DNA of 64,000 nucleotides from Megaleporinus macrocephalus (GCA_021613375.1 CM038726.1:13276253-13340252); one strand, 5' to 3'; numbered from the stretch's first letter, positions 44,901 through 56,826 are shown. A program made the numbers and translations. Notes: generated by a model not told the origin, from the sequence alone.

Positions 44901-47900
44901 CAGTCACTGCCATAGAGAGCTGTAGCAGTCACTGCCATAGAGAGGCGTAGCAGTCACTGCCATAGAGAGCTGTAGCAGTCACTGCCATAGAGAGCTGTAG
45001 CAGTCACTGCCACAGAGAGCTGTGGCAGTCACTGCCACATTACTCATGTTACACAGAAGCAGTTAGTGTGAAAAAGACTGTCTGGCTCTCTGGTTTCGGA
45101 GGGAGAGAGGACACTGATGCTCAGACTTTCTGAAAAGCAGATCAAAATCACTCTGCACTGCTCCCACTCTGCCCAGCCCACATGCTCTGTTGGATATGTA
45201 TCTGATTTGTGGCTGAACGACCTTAATGAGAGCGCTCAGATCAGAGTTCGTGTGCTCCACCACACATGCGTCATCATTCAGCTAAAGTTTAAGTTAGAGC
45301 TAGTAAATGATGGACAAGCATTTTTTCGATCCTTTTTTCGATTTTTGCTTCAATGAAGAACAGCTGAGGGTTAATATCTTTGAAGCTAAAACTTGTCCTG
45401 CTGGTTTGTTTGTTTGCTGTTCATTCACATGGTGGTATTGATTATGATGTTCACATACAGGTCATTTCAGGAGACAGTTTGTTCCCATCAGTGACAGATT
45501 TGAGTCACTTACCAACATGAAATGTGAAGCATCACATTAGAGGAACCAGATAACCAAACAGATTTCAGTGAGGCTTGTAATGTGAACATGGCCTTATTTT
45601 CTAATGACCTTCCATTAACCTTAACGTTGTGATCAGTGATGGTCCTTTAGTGGTCTATTTCTATTGATGTGTAGGGTAGAGTGTGGCTCACAAATTACGC
45701 ACAGCAACACATAAGTAAGTGTGCATCTACAAGGTGTACCTACATGGTAAAATAGCAATGCATGTGTAAGGTAGGTATGAAAGTAGCAACAAGTGTTCTC
45801 ATTGTGTTCAATTTGTTGTACCACTTTTTCTCTATATCTCTATCTCTCCCTGTCTAGGATGCTTCAGGAGCAGAATGAAGATCTCCACAACACTCTGAGG
45901 CAAACAGCAGTGCGCATGGAATGCCTAGGCGCTGAGTTCATGACTGGACATCAGCTACTGGAATCTGAGCTACAAAGAACTCGCGTGGAGCTTAGCGGCA
46001 TGATGAACAGGTTCACAAGGTCAGGGGCCAATACATTATTCTGCATACAAATGCATACAAAAGACTGTGTACTTGAGGCAGGAAACATTTGCAGAAACAA
46101 GAATTTAGAGCCATTTGCCACTTGTGTTTGCACACAGTGGAATTTGACCCCGGCATTTAACAAATCCCTGCAGTGAAACACCCACATATACACACACTAG
46201 AGAACATACACACTAGGGGGCAGCCAGTGCTTAATTTGTGCCGGATCTTGCTGGAACAAGATCCGGCACCTGTCATATTTCAGGCACCTGTGTTCCAGAA
46301 CTTATTTATGTGGATCCACCACCTCTTTGACATCTTTATTTTTGTAGGACACCAAAAACTATTCATCCAGTGGCATCTCTGAGATGGTTGCAGCTCCTTA
46401 CTGCATTCATTAAAACTAGGATTATTTTATTGCTACTATGTTAGATGTTTAGTGTTCCATTACCTGATGTTTTACAAATTAAGCACTGGGGGCAGCCCTA
46501 TCCACAGCAGTTAGGGGTTGGGTGCCTTGCTCAAGGACACTTCAGTCATGTGCTCTTGGTGCAGGGGATTGAACCTGGGACCCTGCGGTCGCAAGACCAG
46601 ATCCCTAACCCTTAGGCCACGACTACCCAAGAAATAAACAGAAGTCAAGAGAACAGACAAGAATCCAGAACACTATGAGGCAGGGCAACATCTCACAAAG
46701 AAATAGGGTGAGAGTCTGGGTTTTTACAGACTGGCTAAACATGGGGATGTGGATCAGGTGTATGTGAGGTGGAGGAGTCAGTCCTCTCTGAATGGAGGAA
46801 TGGCGTGCGGGACTTTCAGTTTTAGCCATGTCTCCCACCTCTACAAAGCAATTTGCTCTACTTAATATAAAACATATGTGCAGCTGTAAAATACTGATTG
46901 TAGTATATGCATTTGATACGAGCATAGACTAGCAGTATTTAAGGTCATGTGATTAGTGCTGTTTAGGTCATGTGACCTGGAGTAAATGTATTGGCCGCAT
47001 CAGCAGAAAGCTTAGAACCCTGAATGTACAGAAGTTTCTGTGTTCTGTCTAATAAAGACTGTCGGTGCCACAGTAGCTCTATCTCAGCCCTTTTATATGT
47101 ACCACACATATTATAAGGACACAATACATGACACGGATCAAAGTCAACAACATGCTTCTCTGTCTGTTTTCAGGCTTCAGGATAACTATTCATCCACGCA
47201 ACAGACCAATCAGCTACTAGAGAAGAAACTACACTGTGTGGTAAAGCATTCTGTTTGATGTTGAACTTTAAGCCTTACCTTTTGTATGTTTTTTTTCTTT
47301 CTAGAACTTTATACAATTAGTGACACTGATTAATAAACTGAAATTAATTTAAAGGTCAGTTCAAGGTTAATTTGTTGGGTTTGCATTGTCAGCCGTTGCA
47401 GGTGTTTGGATGCATCTACTTGTCAACCGTTTCTTTTAGAAATTAGAGAGTATTAATAGGCAGTTTGCATTGAAGAGTTTTTACAATAGATGTTGGACAC
47501 ATTGCTGTGAGGATTTTATTGCATTCAGCTACAAGAACATTAATGAGGTCAGGTACTGATGTTATAATGGATGAATAAATAGTTTTCGGAGCCACTCCAG
47601 CTCCCCATCATCTCTCCAAAGAAAATAGTTCTACTGCTCCAAAGCCCAAAGCTGGAATGCTTTATACCCCTTCAGTTGCTTGGCTTGATGATCCTAGGCA
47701 CGTGTACACCTGCTCCAGAGCTTCCCATTGTACTCGCGGTGCTTTTTCATTCAGTACCTTTGGGATGAGTTGGAGGGGCGTTTGTGTTCCAGAATTAATC
47801 ATCCGACATCCGTACCAGACCTCACTAATGCTCTCGTGGCTGCAATCAAATCCTAACAGCTAGTGCAAACATTTCCCAAAGAGGTTGAGACATTACATTC

Positions 47901-49339
47901 AGCAACTGAGTCCACTATTTAGAATCAATGTCTGAAAACTGAATTTGTAATGAAATTGAAAAAGGATGTCATGGACAAATGATGTAAAATTTAGTGAGAA
48001 CAAGCAAATATTGGTTTAATCGAAATGAAATTAGTTAAAATATGTACTTAAATGTATTTCTGTGTTTTAGTCTGTCTTTCATTACTCTTTTTTATCTGTC
48101 TTCAGGCTGAAAGTATGGACGGGGAACGTGAGAAACTGAATCAGCGGATCTCAGAGCTGACAGAGCAACTGTCAGCTGCCAAGACAACCATTCAGAGCCT
48201 GGAAACAATAAATGTATGAGCTTGCTGACAGAAATAAATGACAGAAAACGTCCCCAACCAGACAGGATGAATATAAAGGGATGTTGTGGATTGACCTAAA
48301 AATGTCAACTATTTCTTTTTTCTTTCTAATGTTCTCAACTTCCTACAGTAAATAATGGACAGATGTTTCCTCATATTTGATTGTTTAAGGTCATTGAGTT
48401 TTTATGTGCTTTTTGTTACGTTCGTACAGTCACAGCTGGATAATTATTCACAGTAAATATTCCTTTATTTCAGAGTCCTGTCTTTCTCTCCTGTCTTCTT
48501 CCTTATAGGTGACTTCAATGCTACAGGACGCCCTGGTGAAGCATTTCAAGTCAGAGGATCCCCTCAAACCGTTCAAACCTCCGGTTGCACCTCCTCCGGT
48601 TCAGTTTATGGATAGCGATCATTACGATAAAGGCTCAGTGACAGGGGATGAGCAGTCGTTGGGTCCTCTTCCAGAGGAGGAGGAATCTGACTGGTCAGAA
48701 ATGGGGGACGAGGCTCAGCACTGCGGCTTGAGAAGTTCAGAGGGAGGTCACCACTTTGGCACGGCCTTTTCGCCTTGGCGCCAGGGGCCTGGTCGTGTGG
48801 TGAGGGCTGATCAGTATGGAAGGGGAGATGGGGATACTGAGAGTGAATCTGGAGGGGAAGAGATGGCCAGAGGTTGTGGTCTACAAATTCCCCACCTCCA
48901 GTTCACTATTCACCCTGAGACCTTACCGGTTCCGCTGGCGGATGCCAGTTTATCCCGCTTCAAACAGAGTATGGGCGGCCCTGCCGGAGAAGTTCGCCAC
49001 TTTCCTGCTGGGCGGAATCTGGGCTCTCCCATTCGCATTCTCTCTGCTAGCCTGGAGGGAATCAACTCCACCGGCCTGCAGCAGCACGAGCATCACGGCC
49101 AGTTAAAGTGCACTGAAGGCATGATGGACCTCCACCGTCCACAAGGGGGCGCTGCTGAGGACTCAGATGAGGAAGAGCTTGTTCGTAACTGGAAGAGGGC
49201 GAACAGTCAGGACGTGGAAGGCTGTGGAAAAGGGGCAGGAAAGGGTGGCTCGGAGCATGTGGGCAGTCTGGCCAATTTAGACTCAGCCCAGAGGATGCTC
49301 AACCACTTCATTCAGGGGGGAGAGAGGACCCAACTATAA
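32986..49339 (+). CDS. giant histidine-rich protein with TJAP1/BEGAIN-like coiled coil
   Basis: Exons are 32986-33278, 34978-40084, 40591-40619, 45858-46019, 47174-47240, 48106-48213 and 48509-49339. All have GT-AG borders and continuous phase, encoding about 2,198 residues plus an undetermined N-terminus. Domain order from residue 1 at 32986: a unique segment (LANHDVSVGKQQLLEKFF); a first His cluster (34-kb intron between clusters is absent; only 1.7 kb separates them); a six-Gln run; a Ser-rich block (about 155-240); a Lys-rich segment (about 300-390); about 1,270 residues of His repeats (about 480-1750); then a coiled coil (MLQEQNEDL, LQDNYSSTQQTNQLLEKKL, ISELTEQLSAAKTTIQSLE) that aligns with TJAP1 and BEGAIN. 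The C-terminal part keeps the TJAP1-like motif DEEELVRNWKRA. The last residues TQL fit a class I PDZ ligand. AATAAA lies at 50256. TJAP1 and BEGAIN are junction/Golgi and synaptic scaffolds; the role here is unknown. Confidence 0.85.
33460..34400 (+). mobile_element. degenerate Tc1/mariner-type DNA transposon in intron
   Basis: The left end reads ACAACCCTGTTTCCAAAAAA (33461) and the right end (about 34345-34395) ends GCAGAGAGGCCCAACTTTTC, a pair I recognise as the ends of a common fish DNA element. The interior encodes transposase-like fragments: MMVWGG (about 33930) and ISAHGMDLYICKGTINAEQH (33948-34007). These resemble the conserved VMVWGxxSxxGxxxL...GxxNAExY region of Tc1-like transposases. 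The frame is broken. It sits in the 33279-34977 intron. Confidence 0.6.
36118..39935 (+). repeat. histidine-rich coding repeat array
   Basis: Within exon 34978-40084 the frame repeats a degenerate unit of about 35-45 residues. Its elements are HHHHSDHRSPSPRH, a DSPHSETHPHSHSES motif, and HHHHTSSPSH. In the central part (about 37130-38620) units are nearly identical; toward 38870-39900 they decay into looser SHH and ESHH spacing. A 387-bp block is duplicated in tandem (compare 37421-37430 with 37808-37817). No stop or frameshift interrupts it. Because CAY/TCW-rich repeats contain few stop triplets, the other plus frame (36804-39134) and the minus strand (36414-37496, 37893-39554) are also open; I regard those as shadows. 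Confidence 0.9.
41309..45600. mobile_element. terminal-inverted-repeat element containing a minisatellite
   Basis: The left end (41309-41345) reads TTAGGCTACATTCACGTTAA. The reverse complement of the right end (45560-45600) reads TAAGGCCATGTTCACATTAC. Similarity continues inward through an AAATCTG motif on both sides. The flanks of the array (41340-41800 and 45060-45560) are unique to this element within the window. No transposase is recognisable. The structure suggests a non-autonomous DNA transposon (hAT-like ends are possible) whose interior expanded into the satellite. It lies wholly in the 40620-45857 intron. Confidence 0.55.
42081..45039. repeat. 25-bp minisatellite, about 118 tandem copies
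   Basis: The unit (for example 42181-42205) contains TAGCAGTCACTGCC and a variable tail. Common tail variants are CATAGAGAG, CACAGAGAG and CACCAAGAG, followed by CTGTAG, CCGTAG or GCGTAG; a rare CTGTGG also occurs. Period is exactly 25 bp throughout, with no length drift seen. The variant order shows higher-order modules (see findings). Each unit carries in-frame stops, and the length is not a multiple of three, so it is not coding. It lies in an intron of the histidine-rich gene. Confidence 0.97.
46210..46223 (+). promoter_or_regulatory. CTCF-like motif (13 of 14)
   Basis: ACACTAGGGGGCAG differs from the CTCF core consensus only at the first base. It is in an intron of the histidine-rich gene, about 265 bp before the SINE. 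Confidence 0.3.
46488..46627 (-). mobile_element. tRNA-derived SINE
   Basis: On the minus strand an RNA polymerase III A box TGGCCTAAGGG (46619-46609) is followed after about 33 bases by a B box GGTTCAATCCC (46575-46565), the spacing of a tRNA-type promoter. The rest (TCAAGGCACCCAACCCCTAA region) is typical fish SINE text. It lies in an intron of the histidine-rich gene. No intact tRNA fold is claimed. Confidence 0.7.
47565..47870. mobile_element. degraded DNA-element fragment
   Basis: Text such as CCTTTGGGATGAGTTGGAGG, CCAGACCTCACTAATGCTCT and GGCTGCAATCAAATCC belongs to a fish repeat also seen at 17403-17475 and about 50660-51010 (CTTTGGGATGGGCTTCAG, CCTTGCTAATGCTGTAG). Only fragments remain. 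Confidence 0.5.
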
Positions 49340-51241
49340 AACACAAGGCCAATACGTTGTTATAGTGGCTTTTACCTGCACATTGGCAAAAATGTGATTA
49401 AGAATGACAATTACTTTGAATGCTAATCATCAATATGTGGTGCAAGTTTGATGATGGCCACTAATTTGAGTGTTAAATTAGTAACCTAGCAAGAGCTAGT
49501 ACATTATTTAACAATAATATCGGAGATAACAAACTATACAGTTTGTGCAAAAGTCCTCCCTTCATTTATTTGCCTCTCAGAAGATCATATTTAAAATAAC
49601 CCACTTGCTTAGGCCAAAAGGAAGAGTGAACAAAAGGAAAAGGACAGAGGAAAAGTCAAGAGTGCACAGGCGATTCTAAAACTGGAGTTAATATTATTAA
49701 AGGGGACCTATAATGCTTATCTGTTCTTTCCCCTAACTTTAGTGTTGTGTAGCTTTTGGTGCATGTAAATGATCTGCAAAGTTAGAAAGCCTAAAGTATA
49801 TGCTAGAGGGAGAAGCTCTCTCCCACAAAAGCCACTTTTCTTTGCTGACTGGAACATCTTGTTGGAATTCCAGCCCTTTTCTCTTTTATTTCATAACACA
49901 ATCCTTATTATTCACCTACTGGCAAGCTTAGCACACCCTTAGCAATACAAAAGTTAAAACCTGGGCCTTTGAAAAATCCTGCTCCAGTCTGGCTTGTAAA
50001 GGTGGGTCTAGCTTGTTCTACCTGACTTTCAGGACTGGACTCAGAACACAGTGTCTGAGATGACCGTTCAGAGTGCACATTTGCAGATGCTGCTGATGTT
50101 CTCAGCATCTAGACGTCAGCATGTTTGGGATGCACGAGAAGCCGAAAAATGCAACCAACTTCTAAAACTGAACTTTGGAGGTGTGGAAATGATCCCTGCA
50201 TATTTCTTTCTGAATAGCTTTCTAAAGTCAGTTTTCCAAAGAGAATCTAAGCTGTAATAAAAGCAAAGTGTGGACACACTGAACAATTACACTATATTAA
50301 GTTGTTGAGGCTTCAGCATAATTCACCCTAAAATAGAATTTAATTAAATGAAGGGTGGTCTCTAACTTTTGCACTTTTTATGATTCATTTAAGCACACAC
50401 TCTCTAATGAACACATTAAATTAAATTATATTGTAGAATTATGTATCTACATACTGTATATGAATTGTTTAAGTAGGTACATTTTTTTAGGGAATGAACA
50501 AATGAGCTAGCTTATTTGCTCGAAACTCAAAGGGTGCACTGCACTGTTCATCCACTGAATTGAAATGTGGACTTCTCAGTTCATAATCAAACATGCACCA
50601 GATATCCCAAATTAGGTAGATGCCCTTTCTAGTGAATTAAGCTGCTTTGTGGTTCACCTTGCTCCTTAGAAATATCCATATTTCCATAGACAAGTATTCC
50701 CAATAGAATAGGATGCTCTGGAGCAGCTGCACAAAGTCCTAACACCCCCATGCCCAGTGCCAATTCTTGGTTAGAGGGATACGACCTCCACAACACCACG
50801 ACCCCCACAGTGAAACTGCATTCTCTGGAGTGATAGAGCTCCATTCCCTACCTTTGGGATGGGCTTCAGTGGCATTTGTGAACCAGAACATTACTGACCT
50901 GACCTTGCTAATGCTGTAGTAACTGCAATCAAATCCTCATAGCAATGCTCCCACAAGCCCCACAAGGAGACTAGAAGCTGTTCAGCAGCAAAGGGAGAAC
51001 AAACTATTAATGCACACGTTGAATGAGCAGGTCTCTACAGATTGTTGGACTCTTGTATCCCTGATGTGGGAACCTATTTGATGTCCCCTAGAGGCAACAC
51101 CATCTTTCACAAGAAAGCCCTGCTGAGGATTTCAACAGAGATGAACTCAATCATAGCTGGAAGGTGAGATGGAAGACCAAGAAGCTAAAGATCTTGGAAT
51201 AGGGAGCAATGGTTATGGGCAATCTGCCAAATCTGTAGAGA

Positions 51242-51244
<3 letters not shown>

Positions 51245-51292
<48 letters not shown>
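51245..51292. repeat. (AT)n microsatellite
   Basis: About 23 AT units. Confidence 0.9.
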
Positions 51293-51294
<2 letters not shown>

Positions 51295-52354
51295 CTATGA
51301 TACTTTGTGCTGTGGTAAAGTGAATGTCAAATAACATGAAGGTAAAGGACAGTAGTTTGGAAAGTCTGATGAAGACCACAAATGAGACAAATTTTTGCCT
51401 CCATCTCGATAAGGGTAATAATCAAACATTATAAATAGCAAGCAACAGGTGTGCATGCTTCAAAAATCTGCTATGAGCATACCCTCATAAGCCGAGCCAT
51501 ATTGATATTGATATGCAGTGTTTGTATTATGGAAGTGGCCACATTATTTTAGGCTATTACACTAATGAGGTAGCGGCGTGCTTCTCAGAACTCAAAGCTT
51601 GCACCGCGTAGGTTCGGTTCGACTTTTCAGTCTGAGTCATACTGAATTTTAAATGCGGCTCCTCAATTCATAATCAAAGATATGTCCAAGGGTCTCCTAG
51701 CCCTGCTGAGGGAGCCTCTTTGATGTCCTCTAGAGGCAACATCAAACAAAAGTGTGGCACTTTGATTCTGCTAGTGTACTAGACTGGATTGCCCTTAGAA
51801 AGCTCTTTCTGCTAGCACGCATGCATGTTCACTGAGTAGAAATCTTAAAAAGCTTGACATGAATCTCACCCACTCTTCTTTTTTTTCAAATTAAACAAGA
51901 AACTAAGCTGACAGAAAAAGTGAGAAGTCAACTTGCAGGGCTTCAAATGTAATGGCTGTTGAGTGGTTTGAAAGCAGCTTGAGTAGAATAACACTGATAA
52001 TGAATCCATAGCAAGTGAAACAATTAAAAGTGTTTGGAGCTTTTGGAACTTTGAAAAGTTTGCAATTTAGATTTTCATTGACAACTTCCAAGTCACTGGC
52101 ACAAACATAAGGTTGAATATGAAAAATGCTTGAAGGGAATTTGCTTCTGCTTAATTCACTTGTTAGAATGTAAACAAAGTCACTCATAGTGATTTGAAAT
52201 GTAAAATTGGCTTCTGAAGAGAAACTGGGAGTCAGAATGGCTCACAGTGGTGGTGATAGGAACCAGACATCTGAAGTGTTCAATGTTTCTTAAAGTGACC
52301 TCAGAGAAAGTTATCACACAGAATTATGTGAATGGTACTTAATATACCTATAGA

Positions 52355-52464
<110 letters not shown>

Positions 52465-55400
52465 AAAATTAGATTTTAATATCCACCATGCTTTATAATG
52501 TAACTATTAAAGTATATACATCTGTGTTCAAATGATCATGAATCATTAAAGAAAGAAATCATAGGTAGCCTAGGTAGGTAGTTTCAGATGTCTGGTTCCT
52601 ATCAATGCCACTGTAAACAATCCTAGATCTGCAGATTTCTGTAAAATTGCTCATAACACATGAAAACACTCTGTGTGACTTTCTTTCAGTTAATGAATTA
52701 ACTGCATGTACATAGTAAAAATATATTGCAATTTTAATTAATCTTTTGTTCCTTTTAGACATGAATTATAGTGTTTTTTGTGTTTTAGTATTGTAACAGT
52801 TCCAGATATGGACAGGTTGTATGCCAAAATATGTTCTTTTCCTCCTTCTGAATATGAACTGAATATCTATTACCTAACTGTTTAAAGTTTCTTATATTAT
52901 GTTTGCTTCATATTAGGCAAAGTGTTCATAATAGAAGAATACATTAGTGAAATGTTGGATTGGAGATATACATTGACATTAATTCGAATTAACGCGTATG
53001 CTTGTATTTGTGTGTGTTTGCTGTAGTTGACCCTGTATGTATTGATTTTGAATTTAGGCTCTGTAAAATATGATCGTATATACTGGTTTGTCTTTAGTTT
53101 ATAAATCCTGAAAGGAACATCAGCACGCATAATACACTATATGTCATCCCAATTCATTTTCCAGCACTGCCAAAGAATCGTTTTTGTGTTGTCTTGTTAT
53201 CAGTAAACACAGTAAATAAAAGTAGAGGAGACAGTGCGACTCAGAGTCCTTTTGTGAATTCAACTGATCAGCCATACGTGCAAATAATAGTGTGAAAAGC
53301 AGCGTTTCTGGTGATTGAAGCACGTTCAGATTTCACTTCATCAAATCCAGGTGGAAAGACCGCCCAGTAGATTGCGATCGTATCAATCAAACTACACTTA
53401 AAGCTGGTCAGAAATAGACCACAGTTAACACAAGTGTAACAGAATGCATTTTTGTTGTCCGTGTACAATTATGTAAACAGAAATGTGTGCCCCAAACCCA
53501 ACTCACAAGACATTGAACACATCCACACCGAATTCACCCACCTGTATCATTACAGGAAAAAGAGTAAACAAATGTAAAACACAAACAGCGTACATGTTGA
53601 TGTGATTTTGATGCAGGAAGACTACAGTTGGATACCATCTGGTCAAACTGTGAAAACCTATTGGAGGAATAGTAAATGGCATGTTGCCAAAATGTATCCA
53701 GATATGATCCAGATACAGATCATGTGCTAATTCAATGTGCACACAGGCAGAACCGTTCAGCCACCAGCTTACTATTACATACTGGGTTACAATGGTCTTA
53801 GTCACAAAGCATGGTCATGATAGTTGACCAGCATACAAAATACAACATAGGATGGTTTATGCTTTATGCCAATCATAAAACCAGCATGTTGCAGCTGTGT
53901 CCTTCCAACAAAAACTGTTCCCAAAGCAGGCAGTGCCATTATGTTCCCATTTAAATAGACACTACAATTCATACAAGCAGCTACCAAATACACGTTAGCT
54001 GCCCAGTACATGTCTTTCTGGTGTGTGTCTAAATTGGGGAAAATGGCCAAATTCGATATTAAGACTAGATATTAGATATGTGGAAAGACAAAGTAAAAAA
54101 AAAAAAGCAAAAAAAGTTCAAGTTAAAAAAGTTAAAGCTGTATAGCAATGGGACAGATTACGCTCCATTCTTGCCTTCTTTAAGTTAAGGCCATTTTGTA
54201 GCGTTTATGATTTATTATTGAACTTGCTTTGGAATTATGTCCTGCCCAGGTTGTCTGTGTCACTTTTTCACTTTTTTTCTTATCCACCTTTAGATGCTTA
54301 TTAGAGATAAACGTAAGTAAAAGGATAACTGTCCTAATCCCTAAATATCTTTTTCAAACTGATAAAGCTGTGCATAACCCTACAAACATCTCCCGTCAAC
54401 AGATTTGCATACATTATGGGCTTTAGGCCTGTTAGGCCTGTGCTGCATGACTGTAAGTCAGTTAGAGTCATGGGAATTTGGTTTAACAAAATCAACAACA
54501 CAGAAAAAGCTGCTTTTACACAGGTTTGCCATTCTCAGGTTGGCTGAAGAAAGCAACTTAACCATAAGTTTTCTTTGAACACTCCTTTAACAGACTCGCG
54601 ATCATTATGTTCTTGCTGGGGAAGGTGTCCAAAGCACATTCGACAATACACATTGCCTGTATTTACACATTACAAATCTCAAAATATACAAAGTGCACCT
54701 TAAGTTAGGATTAGGTTTAGGTGTAGGATTAGATCTAATACAAATGTCAATATGTGATCAGATAGGAGGACAAACCAATCAATAATATGAGGATTTACTT
54801 TGTCTTGCCACCATCCACACCCATCACACATCATTAAACGAAACCCACCCTTTCTAATAAACAAACGGATTCTCTTGAAAATGGTTTGAGATATAATTTA
54901 TGTTGACTTAATTATGTTATTTACAATCTGTAGCACAATAATCTTGTCCCTCAGCCTATCAGAATTCTAAATTGTGTATACTTCTTATGTTATTGTCGTC
55001 CTTCATATGTTTTGTCTTTTTTATACATTATATAAATACATCATACAACCAGTGAGAATCCCCCCAGTAAAGAAATGCTAACTGCTAGTGTAGCCACTAA
55101 TGTGAAGGTTAATTCATTCTAAGTAGTAACATTAGTTATGTAGCAGACTAGCAGGAAAACTTTATTTGGACAAAAATATGTGGACCCCTGACCGCCACAC
55201 ATATGGGATATTCTAAAACCATGTGCATTAATATGAATTTGGGTTTTGTGTTGGGAGTTTTCTAAGCTTTTAAAAAATATATTTTGGCCTAAACACCCTG
55301 TAAAAGAGAAATTCAGCATGCCCTGTGATCCCCTAATTAACCTTTTGTACACCCTAAATTGTTTTATCTTTCTGTTGGTATTCTGTTGGTCCCTGAAGAT

Positions 55401-55615
55401 TCAAATACAGAAAGTTTATAAACTTAAGCTACAATTGCCTGTGTAAAGTGGCGGGATTTGTTTTCAGCCCTCAAGTTTCACTCCTTATTGCTTGCTAGCA
55501 GCTCAACAATATTGTACACATAGAAATCCAACAAGAAAGATATTTCATTTTATATATGAATGAAAAAAAACAATGTGTGCTGTGAATGTCCACCAGTGGG
55601 CCTGCAGAAAAAGCA

Positions 55616-55697
55616 TATATAAAGAGAATAAATGCTCCGGCAACTGCTTAGTCACACTGAGCTGGCGCTGTGGAACACCAGAAAGATAATCAAAGTT
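55616..55697 (+). promoter_or_regulatory. likely TATA promoter and noncoding first exon of rom1
   Basis: A TATA box TATATAAAG is at 55616-55624. About 75 bp downstream is a strong donor (GTAAGT at 55698). The next strong acceptor before the start codon is TTTTTTCTTCAG ending at 56770, 56 bases before the ATG at 56827. This suggests a noncoding exon of about 50 bases spliced to 56771. Two GGATTA motifs (54708-54713, 54726-54731), the reverse complement of the CRX core TAATCC, lie about 0.9 kb upstream of the TATA box. All of this is inference from motifs. Confidence 0.4.
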
Positions 55698-56826
55698 GTA
55701 AGTCAAATCACAGCTAATTTAGCCAAAGCTAAGCTTAGTTAAGTTCAGTACTTTTTTTGTGCTTTCATTTGGTTTCCAATGGTTCCCCAACATGTACACT
55801 TGCTTTTGAAGGGGTATAAATATTTAGCTACTACTAAACTTAATGCTAAAACTAGTTTGTGTGGTGCAAGCTGTTTTGATTTAATAATGCATAATCCTAG
55901 AACTTAGCCTAGCCTACGTCCGAACTAATGTACGACTGGGGCAATCGGCGCCAGCACCTTAATCACTTATTTACATTCAGGGGCTCCCATTTCTGTCTTT
56001 TGCCTAAAGCACCAGCATCAGTAAATCCAGCCCTGATCTCATACGTTAGGACAATTTCATAGATTCTGTTGAAAAAAATCAACTGTACTTTGATTTGCAT
56101 ACAACAAGTGCTCAGTATCTTGTCCACTAGCCAAACGAATGCCACCACCTGCAGTCTCAGGGAAACCCCCCCAGATCAATATTTTAGATGATGCCTGTCA
56201 TGTTATGGCAATATGGCCACATCTCTCTATGTCCAGCTGCAACCTTAATCTTTGCTGAGCAGGCAGTTCCCTGGATTCCCATGGAGAAGACTGCTGTAAT
56301 AGGATAGGTAAAGGATTACAGGTAAGACGCCCCAGACCTCCAGCCTCGGCCGAATCCATTGTGTCTCACCCAAGCATGGACGCAGAGGTGCCAAGGTACC
56401 ACTCTCTGTCACTGAGTGGGTTTCTGAGCTATCTTTAGCATCTCAACTGGGGGGATCACCACACCAAAACTCGGACAGACCACCACATACGGATTAAGTG
56501 ACCAAGACTAAACAAAAAAAAACAGCTGAACTGTTCGGGTGAAATCAATCTGACCCACATGTTCTGAGACGGAAGCGGATTTAACCTTGGATTTTGGATA
56601 GCAAGAGCGTTTTTCTTTTCCTTCTTGGAGAGCTCTTCTTTTCAAATCATCACATTCTGAAACATCTCAAGAACCATTCTGAATCATCAGCCGGTTCTTG
56701 ACTGCCTTTCTTATCATTTGCAGCCCCGGTAACCTTCAGACACAATCTGTTGCCCGGCTTTTTTCTTCAGACGCGGACGTCTTGTTTGTGTTCTTCTCCG
56801 AATTCTAACACTCCTCAGCTGTCATC

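Noticed and set aside
42081..45039. CRISPR-like array
   Set aside because: Units are contiguous 25-mers without unique spacers and lie in a fish intron; it is a minisatellite.
48816..49106. 96-codon ORF within the last exon of the histidine-rich gene
   Set aside because: Out of frame with the spliced product and lacking support.
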